In this document: positions 49,174 to 58,524 of the stretch, piece after piece
Position numbering within the stretch: position 1 is the first letter of the stretch
Layout: each line of letters begins with the position of its first letter
Translations under genes and position numbers: made by a program
Source: Promicromonospora sp. AC04
GTDB taxonomy: Bacteria; Actinomycetota; Actinomycetes; Actinomycetales; Cellulomonadaceae
Direction of reading: 5' to 3'
Length of the DNA stretch: 64,000 nt
Assembly: GCF_003058225.1 (NCBI RefSeq)
Contig: NZ_QBUG01000010.1
Span: 186,001 to 250,000 of the forward strand
Notes under the pieces: generated by a model
Told to the model about the DNA's origin: nothing
Database searches by the model: none
The model's input: the letters and a program-made list of their open reading frames with translations, nothing else

Positions 49174-50238
49174 TCAGGGGCGCGCGGTCGACTGGCGCAC
49201 GAGCAGCATCAGCGCGAACGAACCAAGGGTCACGGCCGCCACCCCGAGCATCCCGCCCATGTACGCGGTGAGGTCTCCGCCGAGCGGCAGCGCCCAGCCG
49301 TACCCGCGCACGCTGCCGAGCGCACCGAGAGCGAGCGCCCCGGTGACCACCGCGCCGAGGAGCAGCAGGCCGGCCGCGCCGGACGACCCGGGCTCCACAC
49401 CGCCCCGCGGCTCGTCCAGGGACGACGACGAGCTCAGCATGCAGACGCCGGCGCTCCAGGCGAGCACGACCAGGATGGCGGCGACGACGTCTGAGGGCCG
49501 GTGCCACTGCCCGACCAGCGTCGACACCCCCGTCGCCCCCGTGTAGACGGCGCCCGCGACCGCGACGACCGGCCGCCAGCGCCGGGGCACCGCGATGAGG
49601 AGGCCGGCGGCGATGGACGCGGCGACGGTCGTGTGCCCGCTGGGGAGGGTGTTGATGTCGGCGCGCGCGATGTCGAGCAGCGGAGGCCGGTCGAGGACCA
49701 CGTGCTTGAGCACCTGCGTGGTGAGGTTCGACCCGGCCACGAGGATCACCACCTGCCCCGCGAGCCACCAGCGGCCGCGGGCCAGCGCGAGGATCACCGC
49801 GGCCGCAAGGCCCAGGCCGACGAACGTGTTCGACACCACACCGAGCACCGGCTCGGCGAGGTCCCAGAGCACGCCCTGCCCGCGGGCGGCGCCTTCGAGC
49901 GCGAGCTGGTCGGCGCGCTGGCCGCGCTCCGAGGCGACGAAGGTGTCCCACGTGGCCCACACGCCCCACAGCGCGAGCACGGCGACGACGCCGGCGGCGA
50001 TGCGCGGCTGCAGCCGTGGCCGGAGCCCCGCCGTCCGCCCCGGCATCGGGCTACCGACGCTGCCCGACGCCGGAGGTGGGGGCGGGCTGGCCGGACGCGG
50101 TGCCGGAGGCCGCGCCGGGCCGGCCTTGCGGGCCTTCGGAGCGGGCGCGGCCGGCGGCGTGTAGCCCTTGGCCGTGCCGACGACCCGGCCCCGCGAGGGC
50201 TGCGGCAGCTCGGGCAGCGGAAGGGTGGGGTCGGTCAT
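49174..50238 (-). CDS. PAP2-family membrane phosphatase
   Basis: A 354-residue protein with a Pro-rich cytoplasmic N-terminus (about 1-85) and about six to eight transmembrane helices. The PAP2 phosphatase signature is present: KHVVLDRPP (about 187), LPSGHTT (about 207) and GQWHRPSDVV (about 250). It probably removes phosphate from a lipid such as phosphatidic acid or a polyprenyl diphosphate, facing outward. The start at 50238 (MTDPTLPLPEL) is chosen because further upstream codons encode non-conserved sequence. It is divergent from topA. Confidence 0.88.
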   Translation of the reverse strand: MTDPTLPLPELPQPSRGRVVGTAKGYTPPAAPAPKARKAGPARPPAPRPASPPPPPASGSVGSPMPGRTAGLRPRLQPRIAAGVVAVLALWGVWATWDTFVASERGQRADQLALEGAARGQGVLWDLAEPVLGVVSNTFVGLGLAAAVILALARGRWWLAGQVVILVAGSNLTTQVLKHVVLDRPPLLDIARADINTLPSGHTTVAASIAAGLLIAVPRRWRPVVAVAGAVYTGATGVSTLVGQWHRPSDVVAAILVVLAWSAGVCMLSSSSSLDEPRGGVEPGSSGAAGLLLLGAVVTGALALGALGSVRGYGWALPLGGDLTAYMGGMLGVAAVTLGSFALMLLVRQSTARP

Positions 50239-50459
50239 GGTCTCAACCGTAGGGGAGCCGCCTGAAGACACCGTGTGGCTCGTGTGACGCTCCAACCGTC
50301 TTTGGTGCCACGGGTGAAAATCACAACGGTCATGCGAGACTGCCGGGCAACGCGCGGTCAGCCCGGATAGGGTGCGATCCGTCGCGCCTGGCGTACCGTG
50401 AACTCTCCAACGCCACTCGGCGCACCTCCCCAGACCCCGCAGGAAGCAGGCAGGACCGG

Positions 50460-53273
50460 ATGTCCCAGGCACGCAAGCTCGTGATCGTGGAGTCGCCCAC
50501 GAAGGCTCGAAAGATCCAGGGCTACCTCGGCGACGGCTACGAGGTCGAGGCCAGCGTCGGGCATATTCGCGACCTTCCGCAGCCCAAGGACCTGCCCGCG
50601 GAGATGAAGAAGGGCCCCTACGCCAAGTTCTCCGTGGACGTGGACAACGGGTTCGACCCGTACTACGTGGTCCACGCGGACAAGAAGAAGAAGGTCAGCG
50701 AGCTCAAGAAAGCGCTCAAGGACGCCGACGAGCTCTTCCTCGCGACCGATGAGGACCGCGAGGGCGAGGCCATCGCCTGGCACCTGATCCAGGAGCTCAA
50801 GCCCAAGGTCCCGGTCAAGCGCATGGTGTTCCACGAGATCACCCGGGACGCGATCCTCCGGGCGCTGGAAAACACGCGCGAGCTGGACCAGGACCTGGTG
50901 GACGCCCAGGAGACGCGGCGCATCCTCGACCGCCTGTACGGCTACGAGGTGTCGCCGGTCCTGTGGCGCAAGGTGCGCCAGGGCCTGTCCGCGGGCCGCG
51001 TGCAGTCCGTGGCGACGCGCCTCGTGGTCGAGCGGGAGCGCGAGCGCATGGCGTTCGTCTCGGCGGACTACTGGGACGTCGCGGGCACCTTCGCCGTGGC
51101 GGACGACGGCGGCGCGGCCACCTCCGGCCAGCCCTCCTTCCGCGCCCGGCTCACCCAGCTCGCGGGCGACAAGGTCGCCTCGGGCCGCGACTTCGACGAC
51201 CGGGGCCGGCTCAAGGTCCGCACCGGCGTGCGGCAGCTCGACGAGGCGACGGCGAACGCCGTCGTCGCCGGGCTGGAGGCCGCCGACTTCGCCGTCCGCA
51301 GCCTGGAGACCAAGCCGTACACGCGCCGTCCCGCGGCGCCGTTCACCACCTCCACCATGCAGCAGGAGGCGGGCCGCAAGCTGCGGATGTCGTCGCGCCA
51401 GGCGATGCGTACCGCGCAGGGCCTGTACGAGAACGGCTACATCACCTACATGCGTACCGACAGCCCGTCGCTGTCGGCCGAGGCCACGAACGCGGCGCGC
51501 CGGCAGGCGGCCGAGCTGTACGGCCCCGAGTACGTGCCGGGCGCGCCCCGGCTGTACGCCAGCAAGGCGAAGGGCGCCCAGGAGGCGCACGAGGCGATCC
51601 GCCCCGCCGGCGACTCGTTCCGCACCCCGGCGCAGGTCGCCGGCGAGCTCAGTGGCGACCAGTTCCGCCTGTACGAGCTGATCTGGAAGCGCACCGTGGC
51701 CTCGCAGATGGCGGATGCGAAGGGGTCGACGGCGTCCGTCCGGCTCGGCGCGACCATCACCGGCGGCGCGCAGGACGGCAACGAGGCGGTGTTCTCGGCG
51801 TCGGGCACGGTGATCTCGTTCCGCGGCTTCCTCGCCGCGTACGAGGAGGGTGCGGACGCCGACACCGAGGCGCCCGAGGGCGCCGCGGCGAAGGAGACGC
51901 GCCTGCCGACGATGGCCGAGGGCGACGCGCTGGCCGGCACCGACCTCGCCGCGGACGGCCACTCCACGACGCCGCCCGCCCGGTACACGGAGGCCTCGCT
52001 GGTCAAGGCGCTGGAGGAGCGCGGCATCGGCCGCCCGTCCACGTACGCCGCGACGATCTCGACCATCCAGGACCGCGGCTACGTGATCACGCGCGGTCAG
52101 GCGCTGGTGCCGACGTGGCTCGCGTTCGCGGTGATCCGCCTGCTGGAGGAGCACTTCGACCGGCTCGTCGACTACGACTTCACGGCCACTATGGAGGAGG
52201 ACCTCGACGAGATCGCCGCCGGCTCGCGCGAGCGGGTGGCGTGGCTGCGCGAGTTCTACTTCGGCGAGGTCCCGGGCAACATCGGCACGTCCGACGAGCT
52301 CGGCGTGGACAGCGAGGGCGGGGGCCTCCGCGCGCTCGTCGCGAACCTCGGCGAGATCGACGCCGCGGCGATCAACTCCGTGGACATCGGCGAGGGCATC
52401 CGGGTGCGCGTGGGCCGCTACGGCCCGTACATCGAGGACCTCGCGGCCGAGGTCGAGGAGGGCAAGACCCCGCCCCGCGCCTCGGTGCCCGACGAGATCG
52501 CGCCCGACGAGCTGACCGTCGAGAAGGCCCGTGAACTGCTCGCCGCCGGGGCCGACGACGGCCGCGTGCTCGGCACGCACCCCGAGTCGGGCAACCCGAT
52601 CGTGGCGAAGAACGGCCGGTACGGCCCGTACGTGACGGAGCAGCTGCCCGAGCCCGACCTCGACCCCGACCTGTCGGCCGCGGCGAAGAAGCGCGCCCTG
52701 GCCGCCCTGCCCAAGCCGCGCACGGCGTCGCTGCTCAAGACGCAGGCCCTCGACTCGGTGACCCTGGAGGACGCGCTGCAGCTCATGTCGCTGCCGCGGG
52801 TCGTGGGCACCGACCCGGAGTCGGGCGACGAGATCACTGCGCAGAACGGCCGCTACGGCCCGTACCTGAAGAAGGGCACGGACTCGCGCACCCTGCCGTC
52901 CGAGGAGGCCATGTTCACGGTCACCCTGGACGAGGCGCTGGAGATCTACAAGCAGCCCAAGCGGGGCCGCGGGCGCACCGCGACGCCGCCGCTGCGCGAG
53001 CTCGGCGACGACCCGACCAGCGGCAAGCCGATCCAGGTCAAGGACGGCCGGTTCGGCCCGTACGTGACCGACGGTGAGACCAACCGCACCCTGCCGCGCG
53101 ACGTCACCCCGGAATCGATCACCGCCGAGCGCGCGATCGAGCTGCTCGCCGAGAAGCGCGCCCAGGGGCCGGCGAAGAAGCGCACCACCCGGTCGACGAC
53201 GGCCAAGAAGCCGGCCGCGAAGAAGCCGGCCGCGAAGAAGGCTCCGGCGAAGAAGGCGTCGACCTCGAAGTAG
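50460..53273 (+). CDS. topA: DNA topoisomerase I (type IA)
   Basis: The enzyme relaxes negative supercoils. The 937-residue protein has a TOPRIM domain (VIVESPTKARKIQGYLG, about 8; ATDEDREGEAIAW, about 98), the catalytic Tyr in GYITYMRTDS (about 326), and four C-terminal repeats with GRYGPYI-type motifs. The tail is Lys/Ala-rich (KKPAAKKPAAKKAPAKKAS), as in other actinobacteria, in place of zinc fingers. The ATG at 50460 follows AGGCAGGACC. The tail repeats are normal for the group and aid DNA binding and strand passage. Confidence 0.98.
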   Translation: MSQARKLVIVESPTKARKIQGYLGDGYEVEASVGHIRDLPQPKDLPAEMKKGPYAKFSVDVDNGFDPYYVVHADKKKKVSELKKALKDADELFLATDEDREGEAIAWHLIQELKPKVPVKRMVFHEITRDAILRALENTRELDQDLVDAQETRRILDRLYGYEVSPVLWRKVRQGLSAGRVQSVATRLVVERERERMAFVSADYWDVAGTFAVADDGGAATSGQPSFRARLTQLAGDKVASGRDFDDRGRLKVRTGVRQLDEATANAVVAGLEAADFAVRSLETKPYTRRPAAPFTTSTMQQEAGRKLRMSSRQAMRTAQGLYENGYITYMRTDSPSLSAEATNAARRQAAELYGPEYVPGAPRLYASKAKGAQEAHEAIRPAGDSFRTPAQVAGELSGDQFRLYELIWKRTVASQMADAKGSTASVRLGATITGGAQDGNEAVFSASGTVISFRGFLAAYEEGADADTEAPEGAAAKETRLPTMAEGDALAGTDLAADGHSTTPPARYTEASLVKALEERGIGRPSTYAATISTIQDRGYVITRGQALVPTWLAFAVIRLLEEHFDRLVDYDFTATMEEDLDEIAAGSRERVAWLREFYFGEVPGNIGTSDELGVDSEGGGLRALVANLGEIDAAAINSVDIGEGIRVRVGRYGPYIEDLAAEVEEGKTPPRASVPDEIAPDELTVEKARELLAAGADDGRVLGTHPESGNPIVAKNGRYGPYVTEQLPEPDLDPDLSAAAKKRALAALPKPRTASLLKTQALDSVTLEDALQLMSLPRVVGTDPESGDEITAQNGRYGPYLKKGTDSRTLPSEEAMFTVTLDEALEIYKQPKRGRGRTATPPLRELGDDPTSGKPIQVKDGRFGPYVTDGETNRTLPRDVTPESITAERAIELLAEKRAQGPAKKRTTRSTTAKKPAAKKPAAKKAPAKKASTSK

Positions 53274-53275
53274 GA

Positions 53276-53319
53276 CGGGCAGGCGTGCGGGTCACCCGGG
53301 TGACCCGCACGCCTGACAC
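53276..53319. repeat. 44-bp palindromic element, intergenic copy after topA
   Basis: CGGGCAGGC-N5-GGTCAC-CCGG-GTGACC-N5-GCCTGACAC. The central 36 nt form a perfect palindrome (18-bp arms). It starts 3 nt after the topA stop. In the matching phase on the minus strand it reads V-S-G-V-R-V-T-R-V-T-R-T-P. It probably ends the topA transcript. Confidence 0.85.
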
Positions 53320-53380
53320 CGATGAGGCCGGTGGTGGATCTCGCTGAGCGTCGCTCGCGCGCACGGCGCACGATGGACAT

Positions 53381-53782
53381 ATGACCGACAACGAGCAGAG
53401 CATCACGCCGATGACCGAGGACGAGTGCTGGGAGTTCCTCTCGATGCAGCCCATCGGGCGGCTCGGCACTGCCGTCGCGGGAGAGCCCGAGATCTTCCCC
53501 CTGAACTTCGCCACGGCGGGCCGGGCCATCTACTTCCACACCATCCCCGGCACCAAGGTCGCGGAGGTCGCGATCAACGAGAAGGTCGCCTTCGAGGTCG
53601 ACCAGTGGGGCCCGGAGATCGCGTACAGCGTCGTCGTGAAGGGCACGGCCGAGATCCTGGAGACCGACGCCGACATCGCCGCCGCCGAGTCGACCAACCT
53701 GATCAGCTACCTGGACGACACGAGGGACACCTGGGTGCGCATCACACCCACCCGGGTGACGGGCCGCCGCTTGCGGCGTTGA
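53381..53782 (+). CDS. FMN-binding split-barrel protein (pyridoxamine 5'-phosphate oxidase family)
   Basis: The 133-residue protein has the split-barrel layout: MTEDECWEFLSMQPIGRLGT, then IFPLNFATAGRAIYFHTIPG and VAFEVDQWGPEIAYSVVVKG. Family members bind FMN or F420 and reduce small molecules or quinones. The ATG at 53381 is close to a possible site AGCG only, so translation may be weak or leaderless. It is a single gene between hairpins. Confidence 0.88.
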   Translation: MTDNEQSITPMTEDECWEFLSMQPIGRLGTAVAGEPEIFPLNFATAGRAIYFHTIPGTKVAEVAINEKVAFEVDQWGPEIAYSVVVKGTAEILETDADIAAAESTNLISYLDDTRDTWVRITPTRVTGRRLRR

Positions 53783-53794
53783 CGCGTCGCCTAG

Positions 53795-53825
53795 TGCAAC
53801 TCCAGCAATAGTAACTGGAGTTGCA
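53795..53825 (+). terminator. 11-bp hairpin after the split-barrel gene
   Basis: TGCAACTCCAG, a 9-nt AT-rich loop and CTGGAGTTGCA. The stem is perfect and AT-rich for this genome. No T run follows. Confidence 0.6.
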
Positions 53826-53882
53826 ATAGAGGACTTGAGCGGCGACGTCCTGGCGTTGGCCGACTTCGATGGAGCACCTCGG

Positions 53883-53927
53883 GTGTCTGACGTTCGGGTC
53901 ACCTGAGTGGACCCGTAGACCTGACAG
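53883..53927. repeat. Degenerate palindromic element upstream of tmk
   Basis: GTGTCTGAC-N5-GGTCAC-N4-GTGGACC-N5-ACCTGACAG. It has the geometry of the 44-bp family with one inserted base in the right inner arm and weaker outer pairing. It lies about 46 nt before tmk, where it might act as a regulator site or be a worn copy. Confidence 0.6.
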
Positions 53928-53973
53928 GTCGGTCCGACCGGTCGATGTCGGCGGTCGCAGTTAGGGTTGCGGC

Positions 53974-54666
53974 GTGAATGCACCTGGCTACTTCATCTCC
54001 TTCGAGGGCGGCGAGGGCGTGGGCAAGTCGACCCAGTCGCGCCTCCTCGGCGACTGGCTGGCGGACCTGACGGGCCGCGAGGTCGTGCTCACGTTCGAGC
54101 CGGGCGGTACCGCGCTCGGCAAGGAGCTGCGGGCCGCCGTCATGCACGGCCAGGACATGGGCCCGCGGGCCGAGGCGCTCATCTACGCCGCGGACCGGGC
54201 CCACCACGTCGAGACGGTGGTGCGGCCCGCGCTGGGGCGCGGCGCCGTGGTGATCACCGACCGCTACATCGACTCCTCGGTCGCCTACCAGTCCGGCGGG
54301 CGGGACCTGCCCGACACGGAGGTGGAGCACATCTCCCTGTGGGCCACCAAGGGCCTGCGGCCCGACATCACGATCCTGCTCGACCTCGAGCCAGGGGCCG
54401 CTGCGACCCGTCGCGCCGCCGCGGAGGGGAAGGGCGCGCTGGACCGGCTGGAGCGCGCCGGCCTCGAGTTCCACACCCGGGTCCGGGACACGTTCCTCCA
54501 GCGCGCGACGGCGGACCCGGCGCGCTGGGTGGTCATCGACGCGGCGGCCGGGGTGGACGACATCCAGGCGCAGATCCGGGTGGACGTCGCGGCCCGGCTG
54601 GGCCTCACGCCGGTGGTCGACGAGGCCACCAGCGTCGCGAGGACCGGCAGCGAGGACCCCTCATGA
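53974..54666 (+). CDS. tmk: Thymidylate kinase
   Basis: The enzyme phosphorylates dTMP to dTDP. The 230-residue protein has the P-loop FEGGEGVGKSTQ (about 9), the DR(Y/H) motif in ITDRYIDSSVAYQ (about 95) and a lid region near RRAAAEGKGALDRLE. The GTG at 53974 is at the usual distance from the P-loop. It overlaps holB by ATGA, the common actinobacterial tmk-holB pair. Confidence 0.96.
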   Translation: MNAPGYFISFEGGEGVGKSTQSRLLGDWLADLTGREVVLTFEPGGTALGKELRAAVMHGQDMGPRAEALIYAADRAHHVETVVRPALGRGAVVITDRYIDSSVAYQSGGRDLPDTEVEHISLWATKGLRPDITILLDLEPGAAATRRAAAEGKGALDRLERAGLEFHTRVRDTFLQRATADPARWVVIDAAAGVDDIQAQIRVDVAARLGLTPVVDEATSVARTGSEDPS

Positions 54667-55799
54667 CGGTGTGGGACGACGTCGTCGGGCAGGAGGCCGC
54701 CGTCGCCGCGCTGCAGGGCGCCGTGGCCAACCCGGCCGCGATGACGCACGCGTGGCTGGTGACGGGGCCGCCCGGGTCGGGCCGGTCGGTGGCCGCGCGC
54801 GCCTTCGCCGCCGCGCTGCAGTGCCCGCAGGGCGGGTGCGGCGTCTGCCAGGCGTGCACCACGACCATGGCGGGCACACACCCGGACGTGACGCTGCTGG
54901 CCACGGAGAAGGTGGTCATCACCATCGACGAGGTGCGGGACCTGATCATGACCGCGTCGCGGTCGCCGTCGGGCGGCCGGTGGCGCGTGATAGTGATCGA
55001 GGACGCCGACCGCATGGCGGAGCGCACCACGAACGTCCTGCTCAAGGTCATCGAGGAGCCGCCGCCGCACACGGTGTGGGTGCTGTGCGCGCCGTCGGCC
55101 CAGGACGTGCTGCCGACCATCCGGTCGCGCTGCCGCGCCGTGGTGCTGCGCGTCCCGCCGCCGCAGGCGGTCGCCGACCTGCTGGTGCGGCGCGACGGCG
55201 CGGACCCCGCGGTGGCGCTGACCGCGGCCCGGGCGGCGCAGAGCCACGTCGGCCTCGCGAAGCGGCTGGCACGCGACGCCGGAGCCCGGGAGCGGCGTAC
55301 GGCCGTGCTGAGCATCGCGCGGCGCATCCGCGGCGTCGGCGACGCCGTGCTCGCCGCGGGCGAGCTCGTGGACGTCGCGAAGGCGGAGGCGGTGTCGGCC
55401 ACGCAGGAGCGGGACGCAGTCGAGAAGGCCGAGCTGCTGCGCGCCCTGGGCGTGGCCGACGGCGAGACGCTGCCACCGCGCCTGCGCTCGCAGCTCAAGC
55501 AGCTCGAGGACGACCAGAAGCGACGCGCCACGCGGCACCAGCGCGACGTGCTCGACCGCGCGATGGTGGACCTGCTGTCCCTCTACCGGGACGTGCTCGT
55601 GGTGCAGCTCGGGGCGGAGGTCGAGCTGGTGAACGCGGAGCTCGCCGACACGGTGCGCGCGCTCGCCGCCGACTCCACCCCTGAGCAGACCGTGCGGCGC
55701 ATGGACTCCATCGGGGTGGCCCGCACCCGCCTGGACGGCAACGTGGCGCCACTCCTGGCGCTGGAGGCCATGGCGATAGCCCTGCGCCCGCAAGGGTGA
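54663..55799 (+). CDS. holB: DNA polymerase III subunit delta'
   Basis: This clamp-loader subunit has 378 residues. It shows a modified P-loop GPPGSGRSVAAR (Arg in place of the catalytic Lys), a zinc-binding set in QGGCGVCQACTTTM, then VVITIDEVRDLIMTA, IEDADRMAERTTNVLLK and sensor SRCRAVVLRVP. The altered Walker A agrees with delta' being an ATPase-inactive subunit. The start ATG overlaps tmk. Confidence 0.96.
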   Translation: MTVWDDVVGQEAAVAALQGAVANPAAMTHAWLVTGPPGSGRSVAARAFAAALQCPQGGCGVCQACTTTMAGTHPDVTLLATEKVVITIDEVRDLIMTASRSPSGGRWRVIVIEDADRMAERTTNVLLKVIEEPPPHTVWVLCAPSAQDVLPTIRSRCRAVVLRVPPPQAVADLLVRRDGADPAVALTAARAAQSHVGLAKRLARDAGARERRTAVLSIARRIRGVGDAVLAAGELVDVAKAEAVSATQERDAVEKAELLRALGVADGETLPPRLRSQLKQLEDDQKRRATRHQRDVLDRAMVDLLSLYRDVLVVQLGAEVELVNAELADTVRALAADSTPEQTVRRMDSIGVARTRLDGNVAPLLALEAMAIALRPQG

Positions 55800-55941
55800 G
55801 CCGCCCGAGATGGTCCGGCGCCTGTGAAGATTTCGCGCGGGTGATACTGAACCACCGAGGCACATTGTCCCGATTGCCGTCCCTGGTTAGGCTGCGGGGC
55901 GCCCCCAGAGCTTTTCCGTGCGACAAGGAGTCCACCGCCCG

Positions 55942-57612
55942 ATGAGGATCCTCCTGCTGGTTTCTGCCTTCAACGGTCTCACCCAGCGGGTCTGGTGCTC
56001 CCTGAGGGAGCAGGGGCACGACGTCGGTGTCGAGCTCGCCCCGACGTTCGAGTCGGCCGCCGCCATGACCCGCGCCGTCGAGCGTGCGGACCCGGACCTG
56101 ATCCTGTGCCCGTTCCTCAAGCACCGCGTGCCGGACTCGATCTACGACCGCTGGCCGACCGTCATCGTGCACCCGGGTCCGGTGGGTGACCGCGGGCCGT
56201 CCTCGCTGGACCACGCGATCCGCGACGGCCGGGACCGGTGGGGCGTCACCGCCCTGTCCGCGGTCGAGGAGCTGGACGCCGGACCGGTGTGGGCCACCGC
56301 CGTCTTCGACATGCCCGACCAGCCGATCGCCAAGAGCGCCCTCTACAACAGCCGCGTCGCGGACGCCGCGATGGCCTGCATCGGCGAGGTGGTCCGCAAG
56401 GTGGCCGACGGCGAGCGGCCGATCCCGGCGGAGGCCTGCCTGCGGATCGTGCCCGTCAGCGGTGAGCTGCCGTTGCTGCGCCGCGAGGACTTCCGAGTCG
56501 ACTGGAGCCGCCCCGCTGCCGAGCTGGAACGGCTTGTTGCCGCGGCCGACGGCGCCCCCGGCGCCCCCGCCGGCGTGAACGGCCGGTCGGTCTGCGTGTT
56601 CGACGCCTTCGCGTCGGCGGAGCACACCGGCGCCCCGCCCGGCACCGTGGTGGGCCGCAACCTCGACGCCGTGGCGATCGCCTGCGGCGTCGGCACCCTC
56701 TGGGTGGGCTACGCCGCCGAGCTGAGCGGCCGCCGCGGCGCGAAGCTCCCCGCCGCGCAGGTGATCGACGCGAGCAACGCCCCGTTCCGCCGCGTCCCGG
56801 ACGCCATGGCGGAGACGACGTACGTGCGCGACGGCGCCGTCGGGTACCTGACGATCCGCTCCTACAGCGGGGCGATGTACACGGAGCAGTGCCGCCGGCT
56901 GACGAGCGCCTTGGAGAAGGCCCTCACCGAGGACACCCGGGTGCTCGTCATCAAGGGCACCGAGCACGCGTTCTCCAACGGGATCCACCTGGGCACCGTC
57001 GACGCGTCGCCGGACCCGGCCGCGGAGGCCTGGGACAACATCTGCGCCATCGACGAGCTGTGCCTCACCATCGCCACCGCCGAGCAGCTCACCGTCGCCG
57101 CGTTCACCGCCAACGCGGGTGCGGGCGGAGTCATGGCCGGGCTGTGCGCGGACGTCACGCTCGCCCGCGAGGGCGTGGTCCTCAACCCGTACTACGACAT
57201 GGGGATCTACGGCTCCGAGCTGCACTCGTGGAGCATGCCCGCGCGCGTGGGGGACCACCGCGCGTCGCTGCTCCTGTCCCGCAAGCTGCCGATCTCGGTG
57301 GCCGAGGCGGCCCGCATCGGGCTGATCAGCGCTGTCGGGCCGCGGGAGTGGGGCGAGTTCACGACCTGGCTGTCCTCGGCGGCCCAGGGCTACGAGGAGC
57401 CCGCCACGCTCGGCTGGATGCTCGCCGCGCGCGCGGAGCGCCGGGCCACCGACCGGCCGCTGTCGTACTACAAGACCATCGAGCTGGCCGAGATGGCGCG
57501 CGACTTCTTCGACGACCGCAACGCCTTCTCCGTGCACCGCCGGGCGTTCCTGCGCAAGACCGCGGCGGACGCCACCCCGGAGAAGCTGCGCTTCTCGTCG
57601 GCCCGCGTGTGA
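55942..57612 (+). CDS. hypX: HypX/HoxX-like protein (formyltransferase-like plus enoyl-CoA hydratase domains)
   Basis: The 556-residue protein has an N-terminal formyl-THF hydrolase/transferase domain (about 1-270; MRILLLVSAFNGLTQRVW, then VIVHPGPVGDRGPSSLD) and a C-terminal crotonase domain (about 290-500; FSNGIHLGTVDASPDP, AGAGGVMAGLCADVTLA, LNPYYDMGIYGSE). HypX makes CO from formyl groups for the Fe ligand of [NiFe] hydrogenase under oxygen. No hydrogenase gene is in the window, so the partner is elsewhere or the role differs. The ATG at 55942 follows AAGGAG. Confidence 0.85.
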   Translation: MRILLLVSAFNGLTQRVWCSLREQGHDVGVELAPTFESAAAMTRAVERADPDLILCPFLKHRVPDSIYDRWPTVIVHPGPVGDRGPSSLDHAIRDGRDRWGVTALSAVEELDAGPVWATAVFDMPDQPIAKSALYNSRVADAAMACIGEVVRKVADGERPIPAEACLRIVPVSGELPLLRREDFRVDWSRPAAELERLVAAADGAPGAPAGVNGRSVCVFDAFASAEHTGAPPGTVVGRNLDAVAIACGVGTLWVGYAAELSGRRGAKLPAAQVIDASNAPFRRVPDAMAETTYVRDGAVGYLTIRSYSGAMYTEQCRRLTSALEKALTEDTRVLVIKGTEHAFSNGIHLGTVDASPDPAAEAWDNICAIDELCLTIATAEQLTVAAFTANAGAGGVMAGLCADVTLAREGVVLNPYYDMGIYGSELHSWSMPARVGDHRASLLLSRKLPISVAEAARIGLISAVGPREWGEFTTWLSSAAQGYEEPATLGWMLAARAERRATDRPLSYYKTIELAEMARDFFDDRNAFSVHRRAFLRKTAADATPEKLRFSSARV

Positions 57613-57640
57613 CGGCTGACGCCGCGGGTGATCGGTAGAG

Positions 57641-57685
57641 GGTCAGGTGATCGGCAGCTCGGACTGCTGGTCACCTGACCTTTTT
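57641..57685 (+). terminator. Rho-independent terminator after the HypX-like gene
   Basis: GGTCAGGTGATCGGCAG, loop CTCGGA and CTGCTGGTCACCTGACC, followed by TTTTT (57681-57685). Two mismatches are present in a 17-bp stem. It is the only hairpin in the window directly followed by five Ts. Confidence 0.85.
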
Positions 57686-57798
57686 CGATCTGGTCGTCGT
57701 GCAAGGGGCGGGGGCCTCGCCACATGACAAGGGGTGGAGGCGTCGCAATCCTGCGATGCTCACCCAGTGGGGTCAGAGGCGAGTGGAAGGATCTGGGC

Positions 57799-58461
57799 AT
57801 GGAGATCAGGCGGATGAACCGGTCAGGCACGGCGGCACGGGCACTGGCACGTGCTGGTGCGACGGCCTTGGGCATCAGCGTGACGGCGGCGCTCGCGCTG
57901 TCGGGGTGCGCGCAGTCCGACGTCGGCGGGTCCGAAGGGGACTCGTTGACCGCGGCCACGACCCCGTCCACCGAGGAGAGCGACATGACCAGCCCCAGCC
58001 CGTCCGACGGCGCGGGCGAGGACGGCACGCTGCCGGAGGCCGCCGACATGGAGATCGTCGCCGGTAGCTCCGGGCGCGGTCTGCCCCCCGGCCTGGAGGG
58101 GAGCACGGACTCGACGGCCGGTGTGGCCTGGGCGCCCGAGCCCGGCCTGCTCTACGTCGTGACGAACGGGTCCAGCTCGTGCCCGACCATCGCGGAGCCC
58201 GCGGCGACCATCGGCTCGGGTTCGGACGGCAAGGGCGCCGACGTCGCCGCCGCGGACGGCGTTCTCACCGTGACGTTCGTGCCCCCGAGCAACGGCATCT
58301 GCACCATGGACTTCGTGCCGACCACCACCGTGGTCGAGGCGCCCGCAGAGTCCGATACTGGCGGGCCGGTGCCGGTCATGCTGGGCGACAAGGGGAAGGT
58401 CCAGCTCCAGCCTCGCAGCGCTGACGGCGAGCCCGGACCGATCGCCTGGCTCGACTCGTGA
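57799..58461 (+). CDS. Putative lipoprotein, unknown function
   Basis: The 220-residue protein has a basic N-terminus, hydrophobic segment and lipobox LALSGC (Cys37). A Ser/Thr/Asp-rich spacer (about 40-90) leads to a small beta domain with two cysteines (SSSCPTIAEPA, NGICTMDFVP) that probably form a disulfide. No family is recognised. The ATG at 57799 follows GGAAGGATC. It is separated from the next gene by 63 nt, which hold a CTACCG/CCGGTAG inverted repeat. Confidence 0.72.
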   Translation: MEIRRMNRSGTAARALARAGATALGISVTAALALSGCAQSDVGGSEGDSLTAATTPSTEESDMTSPSPSDGAGEDGTLPEAADMEIVAGSSGRGLPPGLEGSTDSTAGVAWAPEPGLLYVVTNGSSSCPTIAEPAATIGSGSDGKGADVAAADGVLTVTFVPPSNGICTMDFVPTTTVVEAPAESDTGGPVPVMLGDKGKVQLQPRSADGEPGPIAWLDS

Positions 58462-58524
58462 GGGTCGCGTGTCGGTTCGCCAGCAGGTAAGAAATCTACC
58501 GAGCACAACCGGTAGGTTGTCCGG

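Noticed and set aside
53160-53270. Repeated AAGAAGCCGGCC units at the end of topA
   Set aside because: This is the normal Lys/Ala-rich C-terminal tail of actinobacterial topoisomerase I.
54781-54800. Broken Walker A motif in holB as a sign of a pseudogene
   Set aside because: Delta' subunits normally lack a working P-loop, and the rest of the gene is intact.
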